DNA of 64,000 nucleotides from an uncultured Dehalococcoidia bacterium (GCA_958295865.1 CATQHF010000001.1:186001-250000), one strand, 5' to 3'; counted from the stretch's first letter, positions 41,823-50,592 are shown. Translations and numbers: made by a program. Notes: a model not told the origin generated them from the letters alone.

Positions 41823-42200
41823 ATGCCAATTACAGATCCTACTATCCGGTCTTGGATAGATGAGTTTGAGGAAGACACAGGTATCCAGATTACCGTAGAG
41901 TACGTCAATGGGAAATTGGTCCTGCGTACTAACGAGCAACTCGATATATTTGTCTTGGGTGTTCCGGTTTGGAGAAGCATCGGCACTCTCATCAAAGAGA
42001 TGGTTGTGCCGGGTTATCCGGTAGGGAATGTTCCAAAGAAATCGCCTAGCGCGTCTTGGCTGCTCGTACTCGTCGATGTAGGGTTTACTGCAGTGAACTG
42101 GTATAACTGGCTGCGGGACACCTGGGACTACTACCCTGACTACGATAGGGCTTATGGCCATAAGAAGTATGGTGGAAATTACTGGCGCTTAGACGATTAG
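41823..42200 (+). CDS. Hypothetical protein, aromatic-rich C-terminus
   Basis: 125 residues, AAAGGAGAAACAA before the ATG. The first half (PTIRSWIDEFEEDTGIQITV, GKLVLRTNEQLDIFVLGVPV) looks globular; a hydrophobic stretch (SWLLVLVDVGFTAVNWYNWL) may enter the membrane; the tail is rich in Tyr/Trp/Asp. Not recognised. It is AT-richer than its surroundings. It converges with mini-ORF copy B with one base between the stops. Confidence 0.55.
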   Translation: MPITDPTIRSWIDEFEEDTGIQITVEYVNGKLVLRTNEQLDIFVLGVPVWRSIGTLIKEMVVPGYPVGNVPKKSPSASWLLVLVDVGFTAVNWYNWLRDTWDYYPDYDRAYGHKKYGGNYWRLDD

Positions 42201-42201
42201 T

Positions 42202-42303
42202 TCACTCAAAATCCTCCATTATCCAGCGCCAAAAACGCCACAAAGCGAACAAGATAATGCTGACCCGCGCGATAATAAGCCCCCAGTAGATTATCTCATC
42301 CAT
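42202..42303 (-). CDS. 33-residue predicted membrane peptide, copy B
   Basis: Same peptide as copy A except Met for Leu near the end. It has the better ribosome site, GGAGGG 6 nt before the ATG, and a strong hairpin upstream (42323-42364). One hydrophobic helix of about 17 residues with Arg14, then FALWRFWRWIMEDFE. No known family. Confidence 0.65.
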   Translation of the reverse strand: MDEIIYWGLIIARVSIILFALWRFWRWIMEDFE

Positions 42304-42322
42304 CTCAATCCCTCCAAATCAT

Positions 42323-42364
42323 AATATGGGAGTAGAGGAGGACACACATCTCTACTCCCATATT
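42323..42364. other. Perfect 15-bp hairpin upstream of mini-ORF B
   Basis: AATATGGGAGTAGAG and its complement CTCTACTCCCATATT around a 12-nt loop. In the mini-ORF transcript the loop side reads GTCCTCC, which could pair with its GGAGGG ribosome site about 35 nt later. It may be a terminator for the other strand or a translational control element; inferred only. From 42365 to 42470 nothing is seen. Confidence 0.55.
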
Positions 42365-42470
42365 AACAGATATTCGTAATCGCACACTCTACCCCGCCAC
42401 CCATACCCATTCGGTGCAGAGTCGTCATCGCGTCAGATGGCATTGATGTTGCTATCTTTTTGATTCTGAA

Positions 42471-42674
42471 GTGGTGGTTGCGGAATTTGAGATCTGGATT
42501 TACAACCTACTGGAGAAGAATAAATCCTCGGACACAAACGCCAAGAAAGGACTAAATAATACTAAGGTGTGTAGAATGTGGATTGTGCTGTTGGAAGTGG
42601 GGAGTATCTTCTTTGGATTGACCTCAACCCTCTGCCTGATGGTTGCGCTCTATCTACGCGCTAACTACCCCTAA
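42471..42674 (+). CDS. Possible small membrane protein
   Basis: 67 residues from GTG, or 32 from ATG 42576. The end MWIVLLEVGSIFFGLTSTLC and LMVALYLRANYP is a membrane helix. A terminator follows 20 nt later, which supports a transcript. No relative recognised. Confidence 0.35.
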   Translation: MVVAEFEIWIYNLLEKNKSSDTNAKKGLNNTKVCRMWIVLLEVGSIFFGLTSTLCLMVALYLRANYP

Positions 42675-42693
42675 CCGCTTCCCACCAAGAAAC

Positions 42694-42740
42694 AAAGCCT
42701 CCGAATGCTAGTGCAATGAAACGGTACACGGGGGCTTTTT
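42694..42740 (+). terminator. Intrinsic terminator
   Basis: AAAGCCTCCG and CGGGGGCTTT pair over 10 bases around a 25-nt loop, followed by TT and C. It ends the small membrane gene transcript. From here to 42901 no gene is seen. Confidence 0.5.
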
Positions 42741-42901
42741 CGTGCCCTAGAGGATTGCGGTAGCGACGAAACTTTCGCCTTGACACAGGCGAAAAGACCT
42801 GTAGGCTCCAGCGACTAATTCAATATATCCATTGTCAAACGCCTTTTGTTCGGATACTCTGAAAATGCGCGAGTATCCGATTTGGACTGGCAACAGGTTC
42901 T

Positions 42902-43093
42902 TTGGATATTGACATCACGCTTATATCAATAATGATTTACGGGATTGGCACATTCACGCTAATGCAATCCATGAAAGCGAATCCCACCAATTTCAAAGCG
43001 TGGCTGGGGACTGTGTTGCTGGTCTTGTACTTGCTGTTCATCGGCTACCAACTCGTTGCCGGCGTAATGGAAGGCATAGCGGAGGCGCTATGA
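42902..43093 (+). CDS. Small membrane protein
   Basis: 63 residues, TTG start. Two hydrophobic segments: ITLISIMIYGIGTFTLM and AWLGTVLLVLYLLFIGYQLV. Not recognised. It precedes the M24 peptidase by 74 nt in the same direction. Start and reality uncertain. Confidence 0.4.
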   Translation: MDIDITLISIMIYGIGTFTLMQSMKANPTNFKAWLGTVLLVLYLLFIGYQLVAGVMEGIAEAL

Positions 43094-43166
43094 CAAGCAG
43101 CCGTCCTATGCCTGTCCCCGTCCCTGCATCATCAGCCGAACATCGCATGAATCGGAGGCAACCGCC

Positions 43167-44381
43167 ATGCCAATCCAAGCCGTCATAGCCCAAGCCCAAG
43201 AATACCTGCGCGCGCAGGACATCGACGGCTGGCTGCTCTACGACTACCGCGACATGAACCCCATCTTCTGGGACACCGTCGGCAGTATCCCCAATGTAAC
43301 CCGCCCCTGCTGGCTATGGATTGCCGCCGACGCCCCGCCGCAGCTGCTGGTCAGCTATGTCGATCAAGGGCGCTTCACCCATCTGGGCATCGCGACGACG
43401 CTGTTCGTCAGCCGACAGGATATGACCGCCAAGCTCGGCGACATCCTGAACCCCCTCCCGTCGAGAGATAGAATTGAGAATGAAGCGAAGCCGCCCCGCA
43501 TCGCCATGGAATACTCGCCGCAAGGCGCGCTTCCTCGCGTATCCCGCATCGACGCCGGAACGCTGGAGCTTGTGCGCTCATTCGGCGTCGATGTCGTATC
43601 ATCCGCCGACCTGCTCCAGTACGCCACCCAGCGCTGGAACGACGAGCAGCTGCAATCGCACCTAGCCGCCGCCGACGCGCTGGGACTCATCGTGCGGCAG
43701 GCGTTCAATCGCATCGGCGACGCCATCGACGACGCCCCGACCGAGTTCGACATCGCCGAGTTCATCCGCCAGCGCTTCCTCGAAGAGCGCATGGTCGTCA
43801 CCGATGGCCCCGTCGTCGCCGCCAACGCCCACGCCGCCGACCCGCACTTCGAGCCGACGCCCGACAACGCGGCGGTCATAAAGCGCGGCGATTGGGTGCT
43901 CATCGACCTGTGGACGCGCCAGCCGCACGAGGACGCCATGTTCGCCGACATCACCTGGACCGCATACATCGGCGACAGCGCGCCGCCGCGCCATAGGCAG
44001 GTGTTCGACGCCGTAATCGGCGGGCGCGATGCCGCGGTGGAGATACTGGAGCAAGCGCACAGCAACGGCGAAATCCTGCAAGGCTGGCAGCTCGACGCCG
44101 CCGCGCGCGAGCATATCACGCGAGCGGGTTTCGGCGACTACTTCAACCACCGCCTAGGACACAGCCTCGGGCGCGAAGTCCACAGCAACGCCGTCAACCT
44201 CGACGGCTGGGAGACGCGCGACACCCGCCAGCTCATCCCCGGCGTCGCCGTAACCGTAGAGCCGGGCATCTACCTACCCGGCGAGTTCGGCGTCCGCTCG
44301 GAGATAGACCTCTTCATGAGCGAAAGCGGCCCCCAAATCACAACCCAAGTCCAGCGCGATGTAGTGCTAATCGACTGCTAG
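43167..44381 (+). CDS. M24-family Xaa-Pro aminopeptidase-like protein
   Basis: 404 residues; creatinase N-terminal domain (about 1-150), then the pita-bread fold. Metal ligands: aspartate in WVLIDLWTRQ, aspartate in MFADITWTAYIG, histidine in FNHRLGHSLGREVH, glutamate in VTVEPGIYLPGEFGVRSEID and the final EID glutamate. It removes N-terminal residues before proline, or is a related prolidase. ATG chosen with GGAGGC upstream. Confidence 0.9.
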   Translation: MPIQAVIAQAQEYLRAQDIDGWLLYDYRDMNPIFWDTVGSIPNVTRPCWLWIAADAPPQLLVSYVDQGRFTHLGIATTLFVSRQDMTAKLGDILNPLPSRDRIENEAKPPRIAMEYSPQGALPRVSRIDAGTLELVRSFGVDVVSSADLLQYATQRWNDEQLQSHLAAADALGLIVRQAFNRIGDAIDDAPTEFDIAEFIRQRFLEERMVVTDGPVVAANAHAADPHFEPTPDNAAVIKRGDWVLIDLWTRQPHEDAMFADITWTAYIGDSAPPRHRQVFDAVIGGRDAAVEILEQAHSNGEILQGWQLDAAAREHITRAGFGDYFNHRLGHSLGREVHSNAVNLDGWETRDTRQLIPGVAVTVEPGIYLPGEFGVRSEIDLFMSESGPQITTQVQRDVVLIDC

Positions 44382-44439
44382 GTTCTGCGGGCAGTTGCGT
44401 CATCCCCGCCCGCTCCCCCGCATTCCCGCCCGCTCCCTC

Positions 44440-44543
44440 GTCATTCCCGTGAAAACGGGAATCCAGAACCTTCAGAATGTAGGCGCTTTCGCACATTTCA
44501 GGCTATCTCAAAGCGCTGGATTCCTGCTTTCGCAGGAATGACG
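44440..44543. repeat. REP-3 repeat, reverse orientation
   Basis: Complement of the unit at 39855: CCCGTGAAAACGGG first, then the GGCTATCTCAAAGCGCTGGA part and CTGCTTTCGCAG. It fills the gap before the MNT gene. Confidence 0.75.
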
Positions 44544-44584
44544 GGCAAGTGAGCGGGAATGACGATATGAAGTGAGGGTTCAGG

Positions 44585-44899
44585 ATGCTTGAGGCGGCGA
44601 CATTGGACAGGATCATCGAGCGTATCGTTGATGTGGCTGAACCGGAGAGGATTATCCTCTTTGGATCTGCCGCGCGTGGCGATTTGGGGCGCAACAGCGA
44701 TGTTGACCTGCTGGTAATCAAGGAAGGGGCTGATGCGCTCACTCTGATGTCTCGGATTTACAGGAAACTGCATGGCGTTGGCGCTGCCGTAGATGCGCTT
44801 GTGGTTTCTCCGGGGGATGTTGAACGCTTCAAGGATAGCCACCCTCTGGTAATTAAGCCCGCTCTCAAAGAAGGGACGGTAGTATATGAATCGTCGTGA
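44585..44899 (+). CDS. MNT-type nucleotidyltransferase antitoxin
   Basis: 104 residues with the minimal nucleotidyltransferase signature IILFGSAARGDLGRNSDVDL (GSxxRG...SDxD, about 28-47). In HEPN/MNT modules this protein silences the HEPN RNase by adding AMP. The HEPN gene overlaps its end by 14 nt. Confidence 0.88.
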   Translation: MLEAATLDRIIERIVDVAEPERIILFGSAARGDLGRNSDVDLLVIKEGADALTLMSRIYRKLHGVGAAVDALVVSPGDVERFKDSHPLVIKPALKEGTVVYESS

Positions 44900-45277
44900 A
44901 CGCTTTCCGCCTGACGACCCGAGGGAATGGCTGAATCGCGCCAGAAGCAATCTCGCCTTGGCGAAAAACCGTGTCCCCGACCATACCTAGAGGATTTGTG
45001 CTTCGAGGCTCAGCAGGCAGCGGAGAAGGCTATCAAGGCTAGGCTGATAATGCACAGTATCGACTTTCCGTATGTGCATGATTTGGCGCGTCTGTTGTCG
45101 TTGCTTGAAGAGTCCGGAGAATTCGTTCCTGAGGTGGTGCGTAGGTCTGCTGACCTCACCCCATACGCGCTGATTACACGCTATCCCGCGCCTGTCAGAC
45201 CCGTAACCGCAGAGGAATATACGACTGCGGTAGAGATTGCCGAAGCCGTCGTTCAGTGGGCTGAAGGGCGTCTATAA
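44886..45277 (+). pseudogene. HEPN-domain toxin, frameshifted
   Basis: The ATG at 44886 gives MNRRERFPPDDPREWLNRAR and SNLALAKNRVPD, the usual HEPN start, but then hits TAG at 44988. The rest of the domain (YLEDLCFEAQQAAEKAIKA, YVHDLARLLSLLEESG, LTPYALITRYP) continues in the -1 frame, so one base is missing near 44981-44983. The toxin should not be made whole. An in-frame start at 44927 would give only a protein with an artificial N-terminus. Confidence 0.8.
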
Positions 45278-45335
45278 TTCCCTATATCCTGCCCATTCAT
45301 GTTAAATTAGTGGCAGAAGTTTGGGCTTTTTACAA

Positions 45336-45422
45336 CGGGAATCCAGAACCTCAGAATGTATACGCTTTCGCACATTTCAGGCTATCTCAAAGCGCTGGAT
45401 TCCTACTTTCGCAGAAATGACG
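45336..45422. repeat. REP-3 repeat, partial, reverse
   Basis: ACGGGAATCCAGAACCTCAG through GCTATCTCAAAGCGCTGG to TTTCGCAGAAATGAC. Diverged: the hairpin arms no longer match fully (CTACTTTCGCAG). Confidence 0.65.
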
Positions 45423-45460
45423 GGCAAGCGAATAGGGGCGAGGCGAGGACGCCTCAGATG

Positions 45461-45611
45461 TGATTGTCCCTTCCCCTTTGACCGGGGAGGGTTCGTCGGC
45501 GAGGCGAGGACGCCGCAGATGTAATTGTCCCTTCCCCCTTTGGGGGAAGGTTAGGATGGGGGCGAAAACGCTCGCCCATCAACGGCTAAACCGTACCAAT
45601 GCAATTTTCTC
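45461..45611. repeat. MITE-1 repeat copy e, long form
   Basis: Two CCTTCCCC modules joined by a GGCGAGGCGAGGACGCCGCA linker, ending ATGCAATTTTCTC. Together with REP-3 it fills 45278-45631, where no gene is seen. Confidence 0.75.
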
Positions 45612-45631
45612 ATCAGGGCATAGTTCCAAGG

Positions 45632-46939
45632 TCAGCCCCCGTTCGCAAGCTGAATCACCGTCTTGGGCAGCCGCGTCAACCCCAGTATCACCGCCGCGAT
45701 GAGCACCATCGCCCCGCCATAGACGAAGGCGTCCGAGTTGCTGCCAAAATCTACGATGACGCCCGCGATGAACGGCGAGAACGCGCCCAACAGCGACGCG
45801 CCGTATATCAGCGACACAACCGTCGACTGCGCCTCGCCCTGCGCCACCTCCATGGCGGCGGCGATGTATATCGCGTGCAGCGCGTACAGGAACGCCCCCA
45901 TCGCCAAGGCGATTACGCCGAACTGGATGCCCGGCACCGTGATTTCAAGCAGAACTATGTCGAACACGCGCGGGGCGTCGGTGGGCGAGAACTTCAGCGC
46001 AATCATCAGAAAGCCCAACGCCGCGGTGCAGGGCACCAACACCGCCTTATGCCCGAACTTGTCCGCGAGATAGCCCATCGCGGGCTGCGCCAGTATCCCC
46101 ACGAACTGGATGCTGGACAGGAACAGCCCGATGACCACGAACGATATGCCCTGGTCTTCCAGCAGATACACCGGCAGGAACGCCATCATCGCGCCCTGAC
46201 CCATGCTCCGCAGCGCGGTCGTCAGCACCAGCATCTGCATGCCCCTGCGCCGCAGCAGCGCGACCAGCTTGGAGAAGTAGTCCCGCAGCGATTCGGTCTC
46301 CACGCTCGCCGTAGGTATCCCGCGCATCATCAAGTATATCAGCAGCCCGAAGATTATCGCTGGGCCCGCGCTTATTCGCAGCGCTTCATCCCACTTGAAG
46401 GCGACAAAATACGTGCCGTTTATCAGGATGCCCGTGAGTATGGGCCCCACGAACTCGCCCACGCTGCCGCCCGTGCCATGCCAAGATATGGCGAAACTGC
46501 GCTTGTCCGGGAACTTGCGCGACAGCGACGCTATCGCAGGCGAGTGATACAGCGAAGGCCCTATCCCCACCAGCAGCATGGCGGCGAGCATCAGCCAGTA
46601 GTTCGGCGCGATGCCAAGCAGGAAGTAGGATATGCCCATCATGCCGAGCGAAATCAGCAGCATCACGCCCGAGCGGTTGGCGAACCTGTCGCCCAGATAC
46701 CCCGCGACCATCGTTGTCGCGCCGCTCGTAACCTGCCCGGAGGTGGACAGCAGCCCATACTGCGTAGCGGTCAGTCCCGTGTCATCCTTGATAGCGGTCA
46801 GAAGAATGGAGCGCAAGCCGGAGTTGTAGATGTGCTTTATGGCATGCCCAAGCACGACCGTAACCGCAAGCCTGTTCCTGCCCCGCCTGACTTCCTCCGA
46901 TACGATTCCACCGCTAATCCGCGCCCCTGTTTGCGTCAA
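45632..46939 (-). CDS. MFS transporter
   Basis: 435 residues, about 12 membrane helices. The loop after helix 2 reads GYLGDRFANRSG, a form of the MFS GxLaDRxGrR motif, and a second appears as GYLADKFGHKAVL in the C-terminal half. LSRKFPDKRSFAISWHGTGG resembles sugar-phosphate/anion-type exporters of the group. Substrate unknown. It begins IKHIYNSGLRSILLTAIKDD after a polar N-terminus; start uncertain by up to 15 residues. Confidence 0.85.
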   Translation of the reverse strand: MTQTGARISGGIVSEEVRRGRNRLAVTVVLGHAIKHIYNSGLRSILLTAIKDDTGLTATQYGLLSTSGQVTSGATTMVAGYLGDRFANRSGVMLLISLGMMGISYFLLGIAPNYWLMLAAMLLVGIGPSLYHSPAIASLSRKFPDKRSFAISWHGTGGSVGEFVGPILTGILINGTYFVAFKWDEALRISAGPAIIFGLLIYLMMRGIPTASVETESLRDYFSKLVALLRRRGMQMLVLTTALRSMGQGAMMAFLPVYLLEDQGISFVVIGLFLSSIQFVGILAQPAMGYLADKFGHKAVLVPCTAALGFLMIALKFSPTDAPRVFDIVLLEITVPGIQFGVIALAMGAFLYALHAIYIAAAMEVAQGEAQSTVVSLIYGASLLGAFSPFIAGVIVDFGSNSDAFVYGGAMVLIAAVILGLTRLPKTVIQLANGG

Positions 46940-47008
46940 TGTAATGCCCCCGTCGAGTCAAAGTCGCTGCCAATCATAGCACAACCGACGCCAACATATT
47001 CTTAATTG

Positions 47009-47160
47009 GAGAAAGTCCCTTCCCCCTTAATGAGGGAAGGTTCGTCGGCGAAGCGAGGACGCCGCAGATGTAATTGTCCCTTCCCCCTCTGGGGGAAGGT
47101 TAGGATGGGGGCGAAAATGCCCGCCCATCAACGGCTAAACCGTACCAATGCAATCTTCTC
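47009..47160. repeat. MITE-1 repeat copy f, long form
   Basis: As copy e, with left end GAGAAAG and right end GCAATCTTCTC. A MITE-2 copy follows after 3 nt, the same order and spacing as at 18737-18912, so the two may have moved as one composite. Confidence 0.75.
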
Positions 47161-47163
47161 ATC

Positions 47164-47245
47164 AAGATTTACGCACTTGAATATGAACTCCTACCCGAGA
47201 TTGACCTGTTTCAAGTATGAAATCGCGCTCAACTGCGTAAGTCCC
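47164..47245. repeat. MITE-2 repeat copy 3
   Basis: AAGATTTACGCA to TGCGTAAGTCCC, same internal sequence with a few changes (GTATGAAATCG). Confidence 0.72.
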
Positions 47246-47718
47246 ATCGTCATTAAGTTCTGTTGAAAGTGCCTTCCCCCCGTCATTCCAGACGCCCCCC
47301 ACTGTCACCCAGAGCGCCCCTCTCCCTGTCATTCCGAACGCAGCGCAGCGGAGTGAGGAATCTAAAATCCCCGCCACCAACACGCCCGATAATGGCAACC
47401 ATTTCAGCCCCCTCACCCCGTTCAGCGCGACAATCGAAAGTCCCTGAGCAAATCAACGAACCCATAATGTCTGAGCATTGGTGAATAAGTCTGATTTAGT
47501 GTGTCAAAGCGCCAATTTCCAGTAGGATTTGCCACCCCGATTTAGATGCGATTGCCCCGCCTAATTCGTCCCGCTCGCGGCAAGCCTACCCTTCCCATTC
47601 GCGGCAAGCCCATACTTCCCGTTCGTGGTGAGCTTGTCGAACCACACCCATTCGTGGCAAGCCCATACTTCCCGTTCGTGGTGAGCTTGTCGAACCACAC
47701 CCATTAGCAGCAGCCATC
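47246..47718. repeat. Intergenic repeat region
   Basis: No gene supported. It has a CATTCCGAACGCAGCGCAGC element (about 47329), two copies of CCCATACTTCCCGTTCGTGG with the TTCGTGGTGAGCTTG repeat (47620 and 47675), and otherwise unremarkable sequence. Confidence 0.6.
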
Positions 47719-48396
47719 TCAGACGCCTAACAGCGCCGCAAGCTCGCCCAGGTCGGCAGCCGTGCCGTCCGGCGTCTCCGCGTCATCGCGCGGGTGCTGC
47801 GTGCGCCCCGGCCCCTGCAGCACCCGCGCCGTGCCGAACCCAAGCGCCTTCGCCGGCCGTATGTCGTTATCCAGCCTGTCCCCAATCATCACCGCGTCCT
47901 GCGGCGCGCAGCCCGCGCGCTCCAGCGCAAGCCGAAATATCGCCGCGTCCGGCTTGCTGACACCCACCTCGCCGGAAGACACGCACACCTGAAAGTAGTC
48001 CGCCAAGCCGTATCGCTCCAGTCGCTCCGGCGTCCCCGGCGGCTGGTTGGCGATGACGCCCAGCCTGTAACGCCCCGACAGCCGCGCCAGCAGCTCCCGC
48101 GCCTGCGGATACGGCGCTTCCAGCTCCTTCGGATACCTGCCGGACGAGCGCGCGAACTCTATCACATCCTCGTCATCGGTGAACGCGAGCAGCAGACTCC
48201 TGAACGGGTTCGCGTCGAAGCGAGCGGCAGCGGCATCCAGCGCATCGCGCAAAGCATGCGGCGAAGCGTCTATGCCGCGTTGCCGCAGCGCATCCGACAC
48301 CTGCCGCAGCCGTCCCATCGCCGCCGCAGCCTCATTGATGAGCGTATATCCCAAGTCAAAGAACAGCCAGCGAACACCGCCTAGCTCCAATTCCAT
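47719..48396 (-). CDS. HAD-family hydrolase
   Basis: 225 residues from ATG 48396, GAGGG upstream. Motif I VRWLFFDLGYTLINE (DxGxT in place of DxDxT), motif II in RYRLGVIANQPPG, motif III lysine in VGVSKPDAAIF, motif IV AVMIGDRLDNDIRPAKALGF. Of the phosphoglycolate/haloacid type; the first motif with DLGYT suggests a phosphatase for a small metabolite. Substrate unknown. Confidence 0.87.
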   Translation of the reverse strand: MELELGGVRWLFFDLGYTLINEAAAAMGRLRQVSDALRQRGIDASPHALRDALDAAAARFDANPFRSLLLAFTDDEDVIEFARSSGRYPKELEAPYPQARELLARLSGRYRLGVIANQPPGTPERLERYGLADYFQVCVSSGEVGVSKPDAAIFRLALERAGCAPQDAVMIGDRLDNDIRPAKALGFGTARVLQGPGRTQHPRDDAETPDGTAADLGELAALLGV

Positions 48397-48713
48397 CCTG
48401 TTAGCCCTCGTCAAAATCCCACCCCCCATCAATAGACTGACAGGGACATATAAAGTATGAAACGAGCAGATACCATGCCGTCATTCAAGGCATTCCCCAC
48501 CGTCACCCCGAGCGCCCCTCTCCCCGTCATTCCGAACGCAGCGCAGCGGAGTGAGGAATCTAAAATCGTCGTCCACAATCCATCCCTGCCATGCCACAGC
48601 GATTTAGCCCCTTCACTCCGCCCAAGATAGCAATGAAAAATCCTTGCTGAAATAAGCGCAATAGCCTGTGTCGCAACAAATACATACCCCTGTCAACCCA
48701 TCAAGAGGGGTGA
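48397..48713. other. Intergenic region, repeat fragments only
   Basis: No gene. Contains one CATTCCGAACGCAGCGCAGC element (48524-48567) like that at 47329, and an AT-rich stretch before pyrE's end. Confidence 0.5.
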
Positions 48714-49286
48714 TTATAATCTCCCCGTTGGACGGATATTCCCGTCCGCATCGGCCTCCAGCAGCGCGCAGAAGTCATAGCCGCGCCGTCGCAGTTCATC
48801 ACTGCCGCCCTGCCGTCTGTCCAGTATCGCCAGCGCCTTGACCACCTCGCAGCCCGCGCCCTCCACAGCCTCGATTGCGTGAAACAGGCTGCCGGCCGTG
48901 CTGCAAGCGTCGTCCACGACGACCACGCGCGCGCCGGGCGTCAACGGCCCCTCGATGGTGCGCCTGCCGCCATGCTCTTTCGCGTCCTTACGCACGATGA
49001 GACCGGGGATGCGCGCGCCGTCATCCTGATAGCTCATCACCGACACCGCCGCCACGATTGGATCAGCGCCCAGCGTCGGCCCAGCGATGGCAGCCGCGCC
49101 GCACTCCCGCGCCACGCGCAGAAACGCCCGCGCCACATGATGCCCCCCCTTTGGGTCGAGCGTAACGATGCGCCCGTCGAAGTAGTACGAACTCGTGCCG
49201 CCCGCCGACAAGCGGAACTCCCCAAACATCAGCGCGCCGCTCTCTTTGGCAAGCTCAAGCACGATTTCAGCGTCAGTATCAGCCAT
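48714..49286 (-). CDS. pyrE: Orotate phosphoribosyltransferase
   Basis: Joins orotate and PRPP to give OMP in pyrimidine synthesis. 190 residues from ATG 49286, which follows GGAGGGGC; the longer open frame upstream is not protein-like. ALMFGEFRLSAGGTSSYYFD is the family start, and the PRPP loop is ARVVVVDDACSTAGSLFHAI. RKDAKEHGG carries the catalytic lysine region. No other pyr gene is next to it. Confidence 0.93.
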   Translation of the reverse strand: MADTDAEIVLELAKESGALMFGEFRLSAGGTSSYYFDGRIVTLDPKGGHHVARAFLRVARECGAAAIAGPTLGADPIVAAVSVMSYQDDGARIPGLIVRKDAKEHGGRRTIEGPLTPGARVVVVDDACSTAGSLFHAIEAVEGAGCEVVKALAILDRRQGGSDELRRRGYDFCALLEADADGNIRPTGRL

Positions 49287-49332
49287 ATATGCCCCTCCGT
49301 TCCGTATTCCCTGATGCAAGCAATCGGCAACG

Positions 49333-49881
49333 CTAGAATATCCTGTCAATCTCCAGCCTGAACCCCGGCAGCAAGGGCGAAACCAGAGTCTGCCCCTCGC
49401 CGTATATCCCCGCAACCTTGTATTCGCCATCGTCCAGCGTAAGAACAAGCGCAATCTTCGCGTCCGTGTCCGCCTGCCAGTATTCGGGTACGCCGTGCAG
49501 CGCGTACAAAGTGCGCTTCAGCGTCCTGTCGCGCTGCGCCGTCGACGGCGACAGAACCTCGACCACGAGGTCCGGCGCGCCCCGTATGTTGTCGTCAGTT
49601 ACGATGTGCGAGCGTTCCTTGCTGACGAACAGCAAATCTGGCTGCACCACATCCGTATTCGACAGCACCACATCGCAGGGCGCGATGAACACCTCGCCCA
49701 AGTCGTTCCGAGCAACGAATCTGTCGAGTGGATTGACTATCCTTCCCAATGTTCTCTGATGCGCGATGCGCGGCGTGGGCGCAAAAATCAACTCGCCATC
49801 CAGCAGCTCATACCGCTTGTCCTCCGGCGTATGCTTGTAATCCTCGTATGTGAACTTGACGATTCGCCTCTGGGTTGCCAT
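49333..49881 (-). CDS. Uma2-family protein, stand-alone
   Basis: 182 residues from ATG 49881. Usual family build: FTYEDYKHTPEDKRYELLDG (N-terminal strand-helix), VVQPDLLFVSKERSHI with the first aspartate, GAPDLVVEVLSPSTAQRD with the glutamate, LKRTLYALHGVPEYWQADTD with the lysine. More like the three genes at 62-64 kb than like the tandem array; it lacks a coiled-coil tail. Confidence 0.88.
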   Translation of the reverse strand: MATQRRIVKFTYEDYKHTPEDKRYELLDGELIFAPTPRIAHQRTLGRIVNPLDRFVARNDLGEVFIAPCDVVLSNTDVVQPDLLFVSKERSHIVTDDNIRGAPDLVVEVLSPSTAQRDRTLKRTLYALHGVPEYWQADTDAKIALVLTLDDGEYKVAGIYGEGQTLVSPLLPGFRLEIDRIF

Positions 49882-49989
49882 ATCTACGCAGACCCCCTTC
49901 AAGACATTCTCCGCGCGGGCAGCCGGAACACACCAAATTGTACACCAACGAACTAAGCGCGGTTCTACCCGACAAGAGTGATTGAGGAT

Positions 49990-50592
49990 TCAGCCGATAG
50001 AGCGATACAACCCATTCTCGCGTATGTACGCCGCCACCGCCGCCGGCACGCGATACCTGACAGACTTCCCCTCAGCAACCCGCCCGCGTATGTCCGTGCC
50101 GCTGATGTCGATAAGCGCGCTGTCGAGCATTCGCATTCGGCTCGACGCGCCCGGGATTGCAGCATTCAGCACACTGGGGTCGAGCGACGCGCCCGGCCGC
50201 GCCATGCCCGCCACGCTCGCCATCTCAAACAGCAGGCGCGGCTCGTGCCATCGGTCTATCTCGCGCAGCGCGTCTATGCCAAGTATCACCACAAACTCGG
50301 CTTTCGCGTACCGTTCGCGCAGTTCCGCCAGCGTGTCCACCGTGTAGCTTGGTCCGCTGCGCCTGACCTCTATGTCGGTCACATGGAAGAACGGGTTGCC
50401 CTCGACCGCGAGCCGCGCCATAGCCAAGCGGTGGGATGCGTCCGTAACCCGCCTGTACGACTTGAACCAAGGCTGCCCCGCGGGGATGAACAGCACCTCA
50501 TCAAGTCCCAAAGCAATGCGCGCGTCCTCCGCGACGATGAGATGTCCCAGGTGGATGGGGTCGAATGTGCCGCCGAACACGCCGATACGCAC
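49990..50592 (-). CDS. nadD: Nicotinate-nucleotide adenylyltransferase
   Basis: Makes deamido-NAD from nicotinate mononucleotide and ATP. About 200 residues. RIGVFGGTFDPIHLGHLIVA is the nucleotide site (GGTFDPIHxGH); SSRMRMLDSALIDISGTDIR is the C-terminal ISSTxIR-type motif. GTG 50592 follows GGGAGTAG; ATG 50610 would overlap obg by 16 nt and is possible. It directly follows obg as in many bacteria. Confidence 0.92.
   Translation of the reverse strand: MRIGVFGGTFDPIHLGHLIVAEDARIALGLDEVLFIPAGQPWFKSYRRVTDASHRLAMARLAVEGNPFFHVTDIEVRRSGPSYTVDTLAELRERYAKAEFVVILGIDALREIDRWHEPRLLFEMASVAGMARPGASLDPSVLNAAIPGASSRMRMLDSALIDISGTDIRGRVAEGKSVRYRVPAAVAAYIRENGLYRSIG

Noticed and set aside
45599..47005. 468-codon open frame on the plus strand
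   Set aside because: Antisense to the clear 12-helix MFS gene; sequence full of R, H and Q with no domain pattern.
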